The notes below the pieces were generated by a model. The model had not been told where the DNA came from and made no database searches. It saw nothing but the letters and a program-made list of their open reading frames with translations. A stretch of DNA of 64,000 bases from Streptomyces paradoxus. GTDB lineage: Bacteria; Actinomycetota; Actinomycetes; Streptomycetales; Streptomycetaceae. Made by a program: the position numbers and the translations under genes. Positions 42,874 to 51,431 of the stretch are shown here, piece after piece. Position 1 is the first letter of the stretch; every line of letters begins with the position of its first letter. The DNA lies in NCBI RefSeq assembly GCF_014202475.1, contig NZ_JACHGV010000018.1, forward strand, positions 56,302 to 120,301. Direction: 5' to 3'.

Positions 42874-45800
42874 ATGACCACGACCCCCCGGCCGCAGCAG
42901 GAGACGCAGCGGGTGCGCACCGTCTGCTCGTACTGCGGTGTGGGCTGCGGCCTCGTGCTGGAGGTCGGGGCGGGTCCGGACGGGCGGCGCAAGGTTCTGA
43001 AGGCGTCGGGTGACAAGGCTCACCCCGCGAACGCGGGCCGGCTGTGCACCAAGGGCGCGACCACCGCCGACATGCTCGCCGCGCCCGGGCGGCTGACCGG
43101 CGCGCTCGTGCGGGACGAGCGGGGCGAGGAGGCCGTTCCGGCGCCCGTGGCCGACGCGATCGCCGAGACCGCCGCGCGGCTGCGGGCGATCGTCGACGAG
43201 CACGGGCCGGACGCGGTCGCCTTCTACGTCTCCGGGCAGATGAGCCTGGAGGCGCAGTACCTGGCGAACAAGCTGGCCAAGGGGTTCGTCGGGACGAACC
43301 GGATCGAGTCGAACTCGCGGCTGTGCATGGCGAGCGCGGGCACCGGCTACAAGCTGTCGCTGGGTGCGGACGGGCCGCCCGGGTCGTACGAGGACTTCGA
43401 CCGGGCGGACGCCTTCCTCGTCATCGGGTCGAACATGGCCGACTGCCATCCGATCCTGTTCCTGCGGATGATGGAGCGGGTCAAGGCGGGCGCCAAGCTG
43501 ATCGTCGTCGATCCGAGGCGGACCGCGACCGCCGCCAAGGCCGATCTGTTCCTCCAGGTCAGGCCGGGTACCGACCTCGCGCTGCTGAACGGCCTGCTGC
43601 ACCTGCTGCTGGAGAACGGGCACACCGACCCGGAGTTCGTCGCGGACCACACCGAGGGCTGGGAGGAGCTGCCCGGGTTCCTCGCCGGCTACCACCCGGC
43701 GGCCATCGCCGAGATCACCGGGCTCGCCGAGGACGACCTGCGGGAGGCGGCCCGGATCATCGGCGCGGCCGGGAAGCGGTGGATGAGCTGCTGGACCATG
43801 GGCCTCAACCAGTCCACGCACGGCACCTGGAACACCAACGCCCTGATCAACCTGCATCTGGCCACGGGAGCGATCTGCCGTCCGGGGGCCGGGCCGTTCT
43901 CGCTGACCGGGCAGCCCAACGCCATGGGCGGGCGCGAGATGGGCTACATGGGGCCGGGGCTGCCGGGGCAAAGGTCGGTGCTCGTCGCGGAGGAACGGGC
44001 GTTCACCGAAGAGGTGTGGGAGCTCCCGCCCGGGACGCTGCGGGCCGACGGGGCCGGGCAGGGCACGGTCGAGATGTTCCGGCAGATGGCCGACGGGGAG
44101 ATCAAGGCCTGCTGGATCATCTGCACCAACCCCGTCGCCTCGGTCGCCAATCGCCGCACGGTCATCGAGGGCCTGGAGGCCGCCGAGTTCGTCGTCACTC
44201 AGGACGTGTTCACGGACACCGAGACGAACGCGTACGCCGATGTCGTCCTGCCGGGCGCTATGTGGACCGAGGCGGAGGGCGTCTTCGTCAACAGCGAGCG
44301 CACCCTCACGCTGACCCGGCCGGCCGCGGACCCGCCCGGGGAGGCGATGGCCGACTGGCGGATCATCGCGGAGGTGGCGTGCGCGATGGGATACAAGAAG
44401 GGGTTCTCGTACGACAGCGCCGAGCAGGTCTTCGAGGAGATCCGGCGGTTCTGGAACCCGAAGACCGGGTGGGATCTGCGCGGGGTGTCCTACGAGCGGC
44501 TGCGCGAGACGCCCGTGCAGTGGCCGGCCGCGCGGGAGGACGGGCCGGAGCGCAATCCGGTCCGGTACGTGGACGCCGGGGGGCTGCGCTTTCCGACGGC
44601 GTCCGGGCGGGCCGCCTTCTTCGCACGGCCGCATCTGCCCGCCGCCGAGATGCCGGACGACGACTACCCCTTCGTGCTCAACACCGGGCGGGTGCAGCAC
44701 CAGTGGCACACGCTCACCAAGACCGGGAAGGTCGCCAAGCTCACCAAGCTGAACCCCGGGCCGTTCGTGGAGCTCCACCCCGCGGACGCCTCGGCGCTCG
44801 GGGTCGCCGACGGCGATCTCGTGGAGGTCGCCTCGCGGCGCGGGCGGGCCGTGCTGCCGGCGGTGGTGACGGACCGGGTGCGGCCCGGGTGCTGCTTCGC
44901 GCCGTTCCACTGGAACGACCTGTTCGGCGAGTACCTGAGCATCAACGCGGTGACGAGCGACGCGGTGGATCCGCTGTCGTTCCAGCCGGAGTTCAAGGTG
45001 TGTGCGGTGTCGCTGGCGAAGGTGGCGGCGCCCGCACCCGAGGCCCCGGCCCTGACACCCACGACCGTGACGCCGGGCGGGGCGAACCCCTTCGGCCTCG
45101 AACCCTCCCCTCCCCCGGTGCTCTCCGCCCAGGAACGCCGGTACCTCACCGGCTTCCTCGCCGGGCTCGGCTCGGGTGCCCCCGGGGTGCCGGTGCTGCC
45201 GCCCGACGCGCCCTTCTCCCCCGAGCACGCGCTGTGGGTGAACGGGGTCCTCGCCGGCATGTACTCCCGGACCGGGGCCGCGGTGCCGCAGGAGCGGTCC
45301 GGGCGGGAGGTCGTCGTGCTGTGGGCCTCGCAGACCGGGAACGCGGAGGAGTTCGCCACCGCCACCGCCGAACGGCTGACCTCGACGGGGCACCGTACGA
45401 CCCTCGTCGGCATGGACGACGCCGATGTCGGGACGCTCGCCCGTACCGCGGACCTGCTGTTCATCACCAGCACCTTCGGGGACGGCGACGCCCCCGACAA
45501 CGGCTCCGGCTTCTGGGACGCGCTCTCCGGCGAGCTGGCCCCTCGGCTGGACGGGGTGCGGTACGCCGTGCTGGCCTTCGGCGACTCCTCCTACGACGAC
45601 TTCTGCGGGCACGGGCGGCGGCTGGACGCGCGGCTCGACGAGCTGGGCGGGGTGCGGCTGGCCCCTCGCACGGACTGCGAGCCGGACTTCGAGCCGTCCG
45701 CAGGGCAGTGGCTCGACCAGGTGCTGTCGGCGCTGGGCGAGACGACTGCCGCGCCGGCCGGGAAGCCCAGGACGAAGTCCAAGCCCGTCACCACCGCCCG

Positions 45801-46893
45801 GCTGGTCGGCAACCGGCTGCTCAGCCGGGCCGGTGCGGGCAAGGAGGTCCGGCGGTTCACCTTCGACACGAGCGGGACGGACCTGGCGTACGAGGCCGGG
45901 GACGCGCTCGGGGTACGGCCGGTCAACGCGCCCGCCCTCGTGGAGGAGTGGCTGGCGGTGACCGGGGTGGACGCGGGGACGGCCGTGGTGGTCGACGGCG
46001 TCGGTGAGGTGCCGTTCGGCGAGGCCCTGCACCGGCATCTCGACATCACCCGGATCACTCCCGACCTGCTTCGCTTCGTCGCCGAACGCGCCCGTGACAA
46101 GCACGAGTTGCGCAGGCTGCTGCGGCCCGACAACAAGGACGGGCTGGCGCAGTGGAGCTGGGGGCGGCAGGCCGTGGACGTGCTCGCCGAGTACACGGTG
46201 CGGGCGAGCGCCGAGGAATGGGCCGGGGTGCTGCGCAGGCTCCAGCCACGGCTGTACTCCATATCGTCCAGCCCGCTCGCCGATCCCCACCGGGTGTCGC
46301 TGACGGTGTCCGTGGTGCGGTACGAGAACCTGCACGGCCGGGCGCGCGGCGGGGTCTGCTCGCCGTACCTCGCGGACGCCGGACCGGACACGGAGGTGCC
46401 GGTGTTCGTGCAGCGCTCGCCGCACTTCCGGCCCCCGGCGGACGCCTCGACGCCGATGGTCATGGTCGGCCCGGGCACCGGCGTGGCGCCTTTCATCGGC
46501 TTCCTCCAGGAGCGGCGGGCGCTCGGCCACCACGCCCCCAACTGGCTGTTCTTCGGGGAGCAGCACCGGGCGACGGACTTCTACTACGAGGACGAGCTGA
46601 CGGCGCTGCGCGACGAGGGCACCCTCACCCGGCTGGACACCGCCTTCTCCCGGGACCAGCGCAACAAGGTGTACGTGCAGGACCGGATGCGCGAGCACGG
46701 GCCGGAGCTGTGGCACTGGCTGCGCGACGGGGCCCGCTTCTATGTGTGCGGCGACGCCTCCCGGATGGCGAAGGACGTGGACCGGGCACTGCGGGACATC
46801 GTGATGGCGCACGGCGGACTGGGCGAGGCGGAGGCCGCCGCGTATGTGAAGCAGCTCGCGGCGGACAAGCGGTACGTGCGGGACGTGTACTGA
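42874..46893 (+). CDS. nasA: assimilatory nitrate reductase fused to CysJ-like flavin reductase
   Basis: 1339 residues. The molybdenum part (1 to about 710) has the 4Fe-4S site Cys18/21/25/58 (VCSYCGVGCG), the Mo-ligand Cys in NSRLCMASAG, and the molybdopterin dinucleotide-binding domain around NTGRVQHQWHTLTKTGKV. A bridge like the CysJ N-terminus (EHALWVNGVLAGMYSR) leads to a flavodoxin domain, VVLWASQTGNAEEFATA, and an FNR-type FAD/NADPH domain with RLYSISSSPLAD and VGPGTGVAPFIGFLQER. It ends KRYVRDVY. So NADPH electrons pass by FAD and FMN to the Fe-S and Mo centres in one chain. No separate small subunit is needed. Molybdate would come via ModABC. Nitrite reductase is not in the window. 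Confidence 0.93.
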   Translation: MTTTPRPQQETQRVRTVCSYCGVGCGLVLEVGAGPDGRRKVLKASGDKAHPANAGRLCTKGATTADMLAAPGRLTGALVRDERGEEAVPAPVADAIAETAARLRAIVDEHGPDAVAFYVSGQMSLEAQYLANKLAKGFVGTNRIESNSRLCMASAGTGYKLSLGADGPPGSYEDFDRADAFLVIGSNMADCHPILFLRMMERVKAGAKLIVVDPRRTATAAKADLFLQVRPGTDLALLNGLLHLLLENGHTDPEFVADHTEGWEELPGFLAGYHPAAIAEITGLAEDDLREAARIIGAAGKRWMSCWTMGLNQSTHGTWNTNALINLHLATGAICRPGAGPFSLTGQPNAMGGREMGYMGPGLPGQRSVLVAEERAFTEEVWELPPGTLRADGAGQGTVEMFRQMADGEIKACWIICTNPVASVANRRTVIEGLEAAEFVVTQDVFTDTETNAYADVVLPGAMWTEAEGVFVNSERTLTLTRPAADPPGEAMADWRIIAEVACAMGYKKGFSYDSAEQVFEEIRRFWNPKTGWDLRGVSYERLRETPVQWPAAREDGPERNPVRYVDAGGLRFPTASGRAAFFARPHLPAAEMPDDDYPFVLNTGRVQHQWHTLTKTGKVAKLTKLNPGPFVELHPADASALGVADGDLVEVASRRGRAVLPAVVTDRVRPGCCFAPFHWNDLFGEYLSINAVTSDAVDPLSFQPEFKVCAVSLAKVAAPAPEAPALTPTTVTPGGANPFGLEPSPPPVLSAQERRYLTGFLAGLGSGAPGVPVLPPDAPFSPEHALWVNGVLAGMYSRTGAAVPQERSGREVVVLWASQTGNAEEFATATAERLTSTGHRTTLVGMDDADVGTLARTADLLFITSTFGDGDAPDNGSGFWDALSGELAPRLDGVRYAVLAFGDSSYDDFCGHGRRLDARLDELGGVRLAPRTDCEPDFEPSAGQWLDQVLSALGETTAAPAGKPRTKSKPVTTARLVGNRLLSRAGAGKEVRRFTFDTSGTDLAYEAGDALGVRPVNAPALVEEWLAVTGVDAGTAVVVDGVGEVPFGEALHRHLDITRITPDLLRFVAERARDKHELRRLLRPDNKDGLAQWSWGRQAVDVLAEYTVRASAEEWAGVLRRLQPRLYSISSSPLADPHRVSLTVSVVRYENLHGRARGGVCSPYLADAGPDTEVPVFVQRSPHFRPPADASTPMVMVGPGTGVAPFIGFLQERRALGHHAPNWLFFGEQHRATDFYYEDELTALRDEGTLTRLDTAFSRDQRNKVYVQDRMREHGPELWHWLRDGARFYVCGDASRMAKDVDRALRDIVMAHGGLGEAEAAAYVKQLAADKRYVRDVY

Positions 46894-46989
46894 CCCCGGT
46901 CGTGTACCGGCCGGCGGGCCCACGGGGGCCCTTACCCGGATCACACCGGAATCATCACCTCCCTCCGAGTCCCGCTCACCGGCGGCGAT

Positions 46990-46995
46990 TAGCGT
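46990..46995 (+). promoter_or_regulatory. -10 element before a leaderless GTG gene
   Basis: TAGCGT lies eight bases before the GTG at 47004, and no ribosome-binding site is present. The gene is probably transcribed as a leaderless mRNA. Confidence 0.4.
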
Positions 46996-47003
46996 CCTTC
47001 GGT

Positions 47004-48752
47004 GTGTATTCGGCAGAAACGACGCTGGTCGTGCCCGGCCCGCGCACGCAGTCCGCGGTGCCGGCACCGCCGGCTCCCCCGGCCCAGTGGCACCGCGTCC
47101 TGACCCTGCTCGCCGACATCGGCCTGCTGATCGGTACGCGGGCGGTGTGGACGTCGGCGGCCGGTCACCGTCCGGCCGTGGCCGGGGTGATCTCGCTGTG
47201 CTACGCCTCGATCCTGGTGTGCGGGGTGCTGGCCCTGGTCGTCCGCCGGGCCCGGTCGCTGGCCCGGGTGGACAGTTGCGTGCTGGTGACGGGCGTGACG
47301 CTCACCCTGTGCGCGTGGATCATGCTCCACAACGGCTCCGACGAGGCCCTGCTCACCACCCAGGCGGCGCGGGAACTGGCCGTGGGGCACCCCATGTACG
47401 GGCAGCCGTGGCCCTGGCTGTTCGGTCACGGTGTCGCCCTCACCCCGACGGTGACCGGCGGCTACGACCTGACCTACGGCTATCCGCCGCTGGCGCCGCT
47501 GCTGGCGGTGCCGCTGCTGTGGCTGGGCCACGGCGGCACTCCGGCGACGGCCGTGAGCACGGGCGCGCTGATCGCCGGGACGGTCGCGCTGTGGCGGATG
47601 CTGCCGACCCCGTGGCGCTCCGCGGCGACCCTGGTGTGCCTGGGCTTCGGGATGCTTCCGTCGTACGGGCGGCTCGGTTACCCGGCGATCGTGGCGCTGG
47701 CGCTGCTGGTGCCGGTGGTGGTGCGCTGGACCCGGACCGGCGAGGGTGGACGGCTCGGGGCGGCGGGTCTGGCGCGGGCCGCGTGTCTGGGGCTGGCGTG
47801 CGCGGCGCAGCAACTGCCGTGGTTCCTGGCGCCGTTCCTGCTGGCCGGGATCTACGCGGTGCGGCGCGGTGAGCTGGGCGGGCGGGCGGCGGCGCTGGTG
47901 GTGGCGCGGTTCGCCGGGGTCGCGGCCGGCGGGTGGCTGCTGGTCAACGCGTACTTCGTGGTGAGCGAGCCGGGCCGCTGGCTCACGGGGATCGCCCTGC
48001 CGCTCACCCAGGGGGCGGTGCTGCACGGCCAGGGCGTGATCGGCATCTCGCTGTATCTGACGGACGGCAGCGACCGGATCGACTGGTACTCCCGCGCGAG
48101 TCTGCTGCTCCTCGCCGGGCTGCTCGCGCTGTTCGTGCTGTTCGTACGGCGGCTGGGCCCGGCGGCGGCCGTGCTGCCCTGGTGCGCCTTCTATCTGGCG
48201 ACCCGGTCGCAGGACGGCTACTACCTGCTGATGACGCCGTTGTGGCTGGCGGCGGCGGTGACCGCTCCGGCGCCGGCGTTCGCCGGGGCGTGGCAGCCGC
48301 GTCCGCGCCCGCTGGCGGGCCTGTTGTCCGGGCCGCGGCGCCGCCCGGCGCGTATCGCCGCGACGGTCCTGCTGGTGGCGCCGGCGCTGGCCGCCGCGGG
48401 CGTGGCGGCGGCGGGCACACCGCCCCTGCGGATGCGGGTCACGGCGGCCCGGCACACCACCGCGACCACCGTCTCGCGCCTCGCCCTGAAGGTCACCAAC
48501 ACCGGCGACACGGCCCTCAGCCCGCACTTCACGCTGACCACCGGGCAGGGCATGGACCCGTACTGGCGGGTGGTCAGGGGCCCGCGCGCCCTGCCCGCGC
48601 ACAGCACCGCCCGCTACGAACTCCGGCCGCCCGCGGGCCGCTTCACGCTGCCCCGGCCGGGCGTCCGGATCCGCCTGCGCGCGTTCACGGCGTCGCCGCA
48701 GACCCTGTCGAGCACGGATGTGCAGGACGCCGTGCGCGGCGGGGCGGACTGA
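47004..48752 (+). CDS. polytopic membrane protein, glycosyltransferase-87-like
   Basis: 582 residues with about eleven membrane helices, e.g. ISLCYASILVCGVLALVV and LLLLAGLLALFVLFV. Motifs resembling the GT-C/DUF2029 glycosyltransferase group are YGYPPLAPLLAVPLLWLGHG and LCLGLACAAQQLPWFL-type loops. The C-terminal 110 residues form a soluble beta-rich extracellular domain (LALKVTNTGDTALSPHF). It may transfer a sugar from a polyprenyl carrier outside the membrane. The GTG start fits a leaderless promoter; no Met occurs before residue 105. It converges on the yceI-like gene, stops eight bases apart. Confidence 0.7.
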   Translation: MYSAETTLVVPGPRTQSAVPAPPAPPAQWHRVLTLLADIGLLIGTRAVWTSAAGHRPAVAGVISLCYASILVCGVLALVVRRARSLARVDSCVLVTGVTLTLCAWIMLHNGSDEALLTTQAARELAVGHPMYGQPWPWLFGHGVALTPTVTGGYDLTYGYPPLAPLLAVPLLWLGHGGTPATAVSTGALIAGTVALWRMLPTPWRSAATLVCLGFGMLPSYGRLGYPAIVALALLVPVVVRWTRTGEGGRLGAAGLARAACLGLACAAQQLPWFLAPFLLAGIYAVRRGELGGRAAALVVARFAGVAAGGWLLVNAYFVVSEPGRWLTGIALPLTQGAVLHGQGVIGISLYLTDGSDRIDWYSRASLLLLAGLLALFVLFVRRLGPAAAVLPWCAFYLATRSQDGYYLLMTPLWLAAAVTAPAPAFAGAWQPRPRPLAGLLSGPRRRPARIAATVLLVAPALAAAGVAAAGTPPLRMRVTAARHTTATTVSRLALKVTNTGDTALSPHFTLTTGQGMDPYWRVVRGPRALPAHSTARYELRPPAGRFTLPRPGVRIRLRAFTASPQTLSSTDVQDAVRGGAD

Positions 48753-48760
48753 CGGCGGCG

Positions 48761-49276
48761 TCAGGCCGTGGCCCGGGTGAAGCGGAGGGTGGCGGCGACC
48801 GTGGCACGGCCGCGGATCATGCCCAGCTGGTTCCAGCCCATGCCGAACTGCTCGCGGTCCACGGTGAACTCGGTGTCCAGGGTGAGGCCCGCGGCGTCCC
48901 GGTCCGTCACGCGCGCGTCCAGGGACAGCGGCCTGCTGATGCCGCGCACGGTCAGCTGGCCGATGACGTGCACCCGGTCACCGTCGCGGAGTTCGGCGCT
49001 GCGGGCCGCGAAGGTGATCTCGGGGTGGTGGCCGGCGTCGAAGAAGTGCTCCGACCTCAGGTGGGTGTCGCGCTTGGCGTGCCCGGTGTCCAGGGAGGCG
49101 ACGTCGAAGGTCAGGGTGCCGACGGCGGACCCGTCGGGCCGGACCTCACCCGTGCCGCTGACGGCGCCGAAGGTGCCCTTCACGGTGACCAGGCCCCACA
49201 TGGTCTTGTGCCGGATGCCGACGGTCGAGGCGGTCGCGTCGAGCTGCCACTGTCCGGTTTCCACGGCGACGGTCAT
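48761..49276 (-). CDS. YceI-family isoprenoid-binding protein
   Basis: 171 residues of lipocalin-like YceI fold: GQWQLDATASTVGIRHKTMW, KGTFGAVSGTGEV, and SEHFFDAGHHPEITFAAR. There is no signal peptide. YceI proteins bind polyisoprenoids and are often induced by stress. AAGGAGA lies before the ATG. It is divergent from a MarR regulator with three palindromic sites between, so repression by that regulator is very likely. Confidence 0.9.
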   Translation of the reverse strand: MTVAVETGQWQLDATASTVGIRHKTMWGLVTVKGTFGAVSGTGEVRPDGSAVGTLTFDVASLDTGHAKRDTHLRSEHFFDAGHHPEITFAARSAELRDGDRVHVIGQLTVRGISRPLSLDARVTDRDAAGLTLDTEFTVDREQFGMGWNQLGMIRGRATVAATLRFTRATA

Positions 49277-49298
49277 GATCGTTCTCCTTGAGGTGTCG

Positions 49299-49374
49299 TT
49301 CAAATTTGGATGACTGCTGCACGGCACGCTAGCGGCTAATCCAAACTTGAACAACCATCTGCTCCAAATTTGGA
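49299..49374. promoter_or_regulatory. three MarR-type palindromic operators
   Basis: TCCAAATTTGGA (49363-49374) is a perfect 12-bp palindrome. TTCAAATTTGGA (49299-49310) differs at one base and TCCAAACTTGAA (49340-49351) at two. They lie between the divergent yceI-like and marR-like genes. The outer sites overlap the expected promoters, and the third sits directly before the marR -10. Confidence 0.8.
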
Positions 49375-49381
49375 CGACAGG

Positions 49382-49387
49382 TAGACT
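49382..49387 (+). promoter_or_regulatory. -10 element of a leaderless marR mRNA
   Basis: TAGACT lies seven bases before the ATG at 49395 and no ribosome-binding site precedes the ATG. The perfect operator ends eight bases upstream, so binding would block the polymerase. Confidence 0.55.
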
Positions 49388-49394
49388 CGACACC

Positions 49395-49898
49395 ATGGCC
49401 GAGCCCGAGGAGCACCCCACCGACCTGCCCGAATGCCCGTCCCTCGGCGGAGGCGGGCTGCTGCCCGCCGAACTGCGCGCCTGGATGCTGCTGCTGGCGG
49501 CGACCGGGGCGGTGGAGCAGCGGCTGCGCGCGGTCGTGAAGGAGAAGCTGGACGTCTCGCACGACGAGTTCCTGGTTCTGTGCCTGCTCGCGGAGCAGCC
49601 CGAAGGCGGTCTGCGCATGACGCGGATCGCGGAGCTCCTGGGCCGTCCCAAGACCCGCCTGACCTACCAGATCGCCTGCCTCCAGCACGCCGGCCTCGTC
49701 ACCCGCAGGTCGGTCTGCGGCGACAAGCGGGGCGTCGAGGTCGCCCTCACGGACAAGGCACGCGACCTGCTGAAAGAGGCCTCCGCCCCGCTCGCCGAGA
49801 CGGTCACCGAGTCCCTGGCCCGCTTCATGGGGCCGGACCAGTGCGCGGCGATGCGGGGGCTGGTGCCGGATCTCGTGGAGGAGTCGCGGCCGGAGTGA
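49395..49898 (+). CDS. MarR-family transcriptional regulator
   Basis: 167 residues. The winged helix contains VSHDEFLVLCLLAEQPEGGL, MTRIAELLGRPKTRLTYQI and the wing RRSVCGDKRGVEVALTDK. A single Cys in the wing (RSVCGDK) could be a redox-sensing residue; this is inference. The start follows a leaderless -10. It is divergent from yceI with three operators, implying autoregulation and control of yceI. Confidence 0.9.
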   Translation: MAEPEEHPTDLPECPSLGGGGLLPAELRAWMLLLAATGAVEQRLRAVVKEKLDVSHDEFLVLCLLAEQPEGGLRMTRIAELLGRPKTRLTYQIACLQHAGLVTRRSVCGDKRGVEVALTDKARDLLKEASAPLAETVTESLARFMGPDQCAAMRGLVPDLVEESRPE

Positions 49899-49995
49899 GC
49901 CGGGCGGCTTCATCTACACGGTCGTAGAATCCGGGAACACCGGCGCGGTGACGCGCGTTGTAGCGGAGACACACGACACCTGAAGGAGCACGTTC

Positions 49996-50091
49996 TTGTC
50001 CGCCAGACCGACGGACCCTCCGGGGCACAGTCCCCGACCATCCCGCCACGGCACCAGTGATCGCGGCACACGGCGGGGTGGTGTCGGATGA
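49996..50091 (+). CDS. proline-rich leader ORF upstream of the CNNM/CorC genes
   Basis: 31 codons from a TTG that follows AAGGAG with seven-base spacing. The peptide begins MSARPTDPPGHSPRP and has six prolines in fifteen residues, then Arg/Gly residues. Its TGA overlaps the next ATG (ATGA). A TAGAAT -10 at about 49925-49930 could start this transcript. Proline-rich leader peptides control Mg2+ transport genes elsewhere by ribosome stalling, and the next gene is of the Mg2+-linked CorC/CNNM family. Coding status is unproven. Confidence 0.45.
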   Translation: MSARPTDPPGHSPRPSRHGTSDRGTRRGGVG

Positions 50092-51431
50092 GTGCCGCAG
50101 AGGCCCTGCTGGGCCTGCTCGCCGTGTTCGTGCTGACCGCCGGCACCGGCTACTTCGTCGCCCAGGAGTTCGCCTACGTCTCCGCCGACCGGCTCACCCT
50201 CGCGCGTGAGGCCGAGGCCGGGGACCGCCGGGCGGCCGGCGCCCTGAAGGTGCTGGAGCGGCTGTCGTTCATGCTGTCCGGCGCGCAGCTCGGCATCACC
50301 GTCACCGGGCTGGTGGTCGGCTTCATCGCCGAACCGTCGGTGTCCGCCCTGCTCAGGCCCGCCCTGTCGGGGCTCGGCCTGCCGGACGCGGCCGTCGGCG
50401 GCATCGCCGTCGTGCTCGCCTTCACGCTGGCCACGGTCGTGCAGATGGTGCTGGGCGAACTCGCCCCGAAGAACCTCGCGATCGCCGTGCCCGAGCGGCT
50501 GGCGAAGGCGCTGGCCCCGTCCACCCTGGCGTACCTGAAGGTCGTCGGACCCCTCGTGCGGATCTTCGACGGCGCGGCCGACCGGCTGCTGCGCAAGGCC
50601 GGGATCGAGCCCGTCGAGGAACTGCACCACGGCGCCACGCTGGAGGAGCTCGGCCATCTGATCGGCGAGTCCCACGAGCGGGGCGAGCTGCCCGAGGACA
50701 CCGCCGCGCTGCTCGACCACGCATTGGAGTTCTCCGAGCGCACCCTCGACGAGGTGATGGTGCCGCGCGCGGACGCCGTGTTCGTGCGCAAGGACGCCGG
50801 CGCCGAGGAGGCGGTCGGCCTGATCGCCCGGCACGGCCACTCCAACTACCCGGTCCTCGGCGACCACCCGGACGACATCGTGGGCGTGCTGGGCGTGCGC
50901 GAGCTGATGGCGCTGCCCGCCGCCCGCATGGCCGGCTCGCGGGCCGGAGAGGTGGCCCGGCGGCCCCTGCTGCTGCCGGACACCCTCGCGCTGCCCGACG
51001 CGGTGGCGCGGATGCGGGAGCAGGACGACGAGTTCGCGGTCGTCCTCGACGAGCACGGCGGCGTGGCGGGCATCGTCACGTACGAGGACATCGCCGAGGA
51101 ACTGGTCGGTGACATCGCCGACGAGTCCGACAAGGTCACCCTGCTCGCCGTCGCGGACGGCGACGGATGGCTGGTGGACGCCGGCCGCCGGGTGGACGAG
51201 GTGGCCGAGGCGACCGGTGTCCGGCTGCCGGAGGACGACGACTACGACACCGTGGCCGGCCTGGTCGTGGACCGGCTCGGCCGCTTCCCGACGGTCGGCG
51301 ACCGCGTCACGGTCGGGCTGCCCGGGGGCGGCCGGGCCGTGATCGACGTCCGCACGCTGGACCGGCACGTGGCCGACCGGGTCCGGATCAGCCCGCTCGT
51401 GGAGGCCGTGGAAGCCGAGGAGATGGCGTGA
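50088..51431 (+). CDS. CNNM/CorC-family (hemolysin-like) transporter, full length
   Basis: 447 residues. A DUF21/CNNM membrane domain (1-190) with SGAQLGITVTGLVVGF and VLGELAPKNLAI is followed by a CBS pair (DEVMVPRADAVFVRKD and FAVVLDEHGGVAGIVTYEDI) and a CorC_HlyC domain with YDTVAGLVVDRLGRFPTVGD. Relatives export or balance Mg2+ or Co2+. It overlaps a candidate leader ORF upstream and the second CNNM gene downstream (GTGA), forming one operon. Confidence 0.9.
   Translation: MSAAEALLGLLAVFVLTAGTGYFVAQEFAYVSADRLTLAREAEAGDRRAAGALKVLERLSFMLSGAQLGITVTGLVVGFIAEPSVSALLRPALSGLGLPDAAVGGIAVVLAFTLATVVQMVLGELAPKNLAIAVPERLAKALAPSTLAYLKVVGPLVRIFDGAADRLLRKAGIEPVEELHHGATLEELGHLIGESHERGELPEDTAALLDHALEFSERTLDEVMVPRADAVFVRKDAGAEEAVGLIARHGHSNYPVLGDHPDDIVGVLGVRELMALPAARMAGSRAGEVARRPLLLPDTLALPDAVARMREQDDEFAVVLDEHGGVAGIVTYEDIAEELVGDIADESDKVTLLAVADGDGWLVDAGRRVDEVAEATGVRLPEDDDYDTVAGLVVDRLGRFPTVGDRVTVGLPGGGRAVIDVRTLDRHVADRVRISPLVEAVEAEEMA

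Noticed and set aside
42826..47067. A 1413-codon open frame on the minus strand.
   Set aside because: It mirrors the nitrate reductase gene exactly; its product is low-complexity and has no motif.
49899..50087. Possible Mg2+ riboswitch (M-box) before the CNNM genes.
   Set aside because: No M-box pattern or paired helices could be found by eye; the leader ORF explains the region better.
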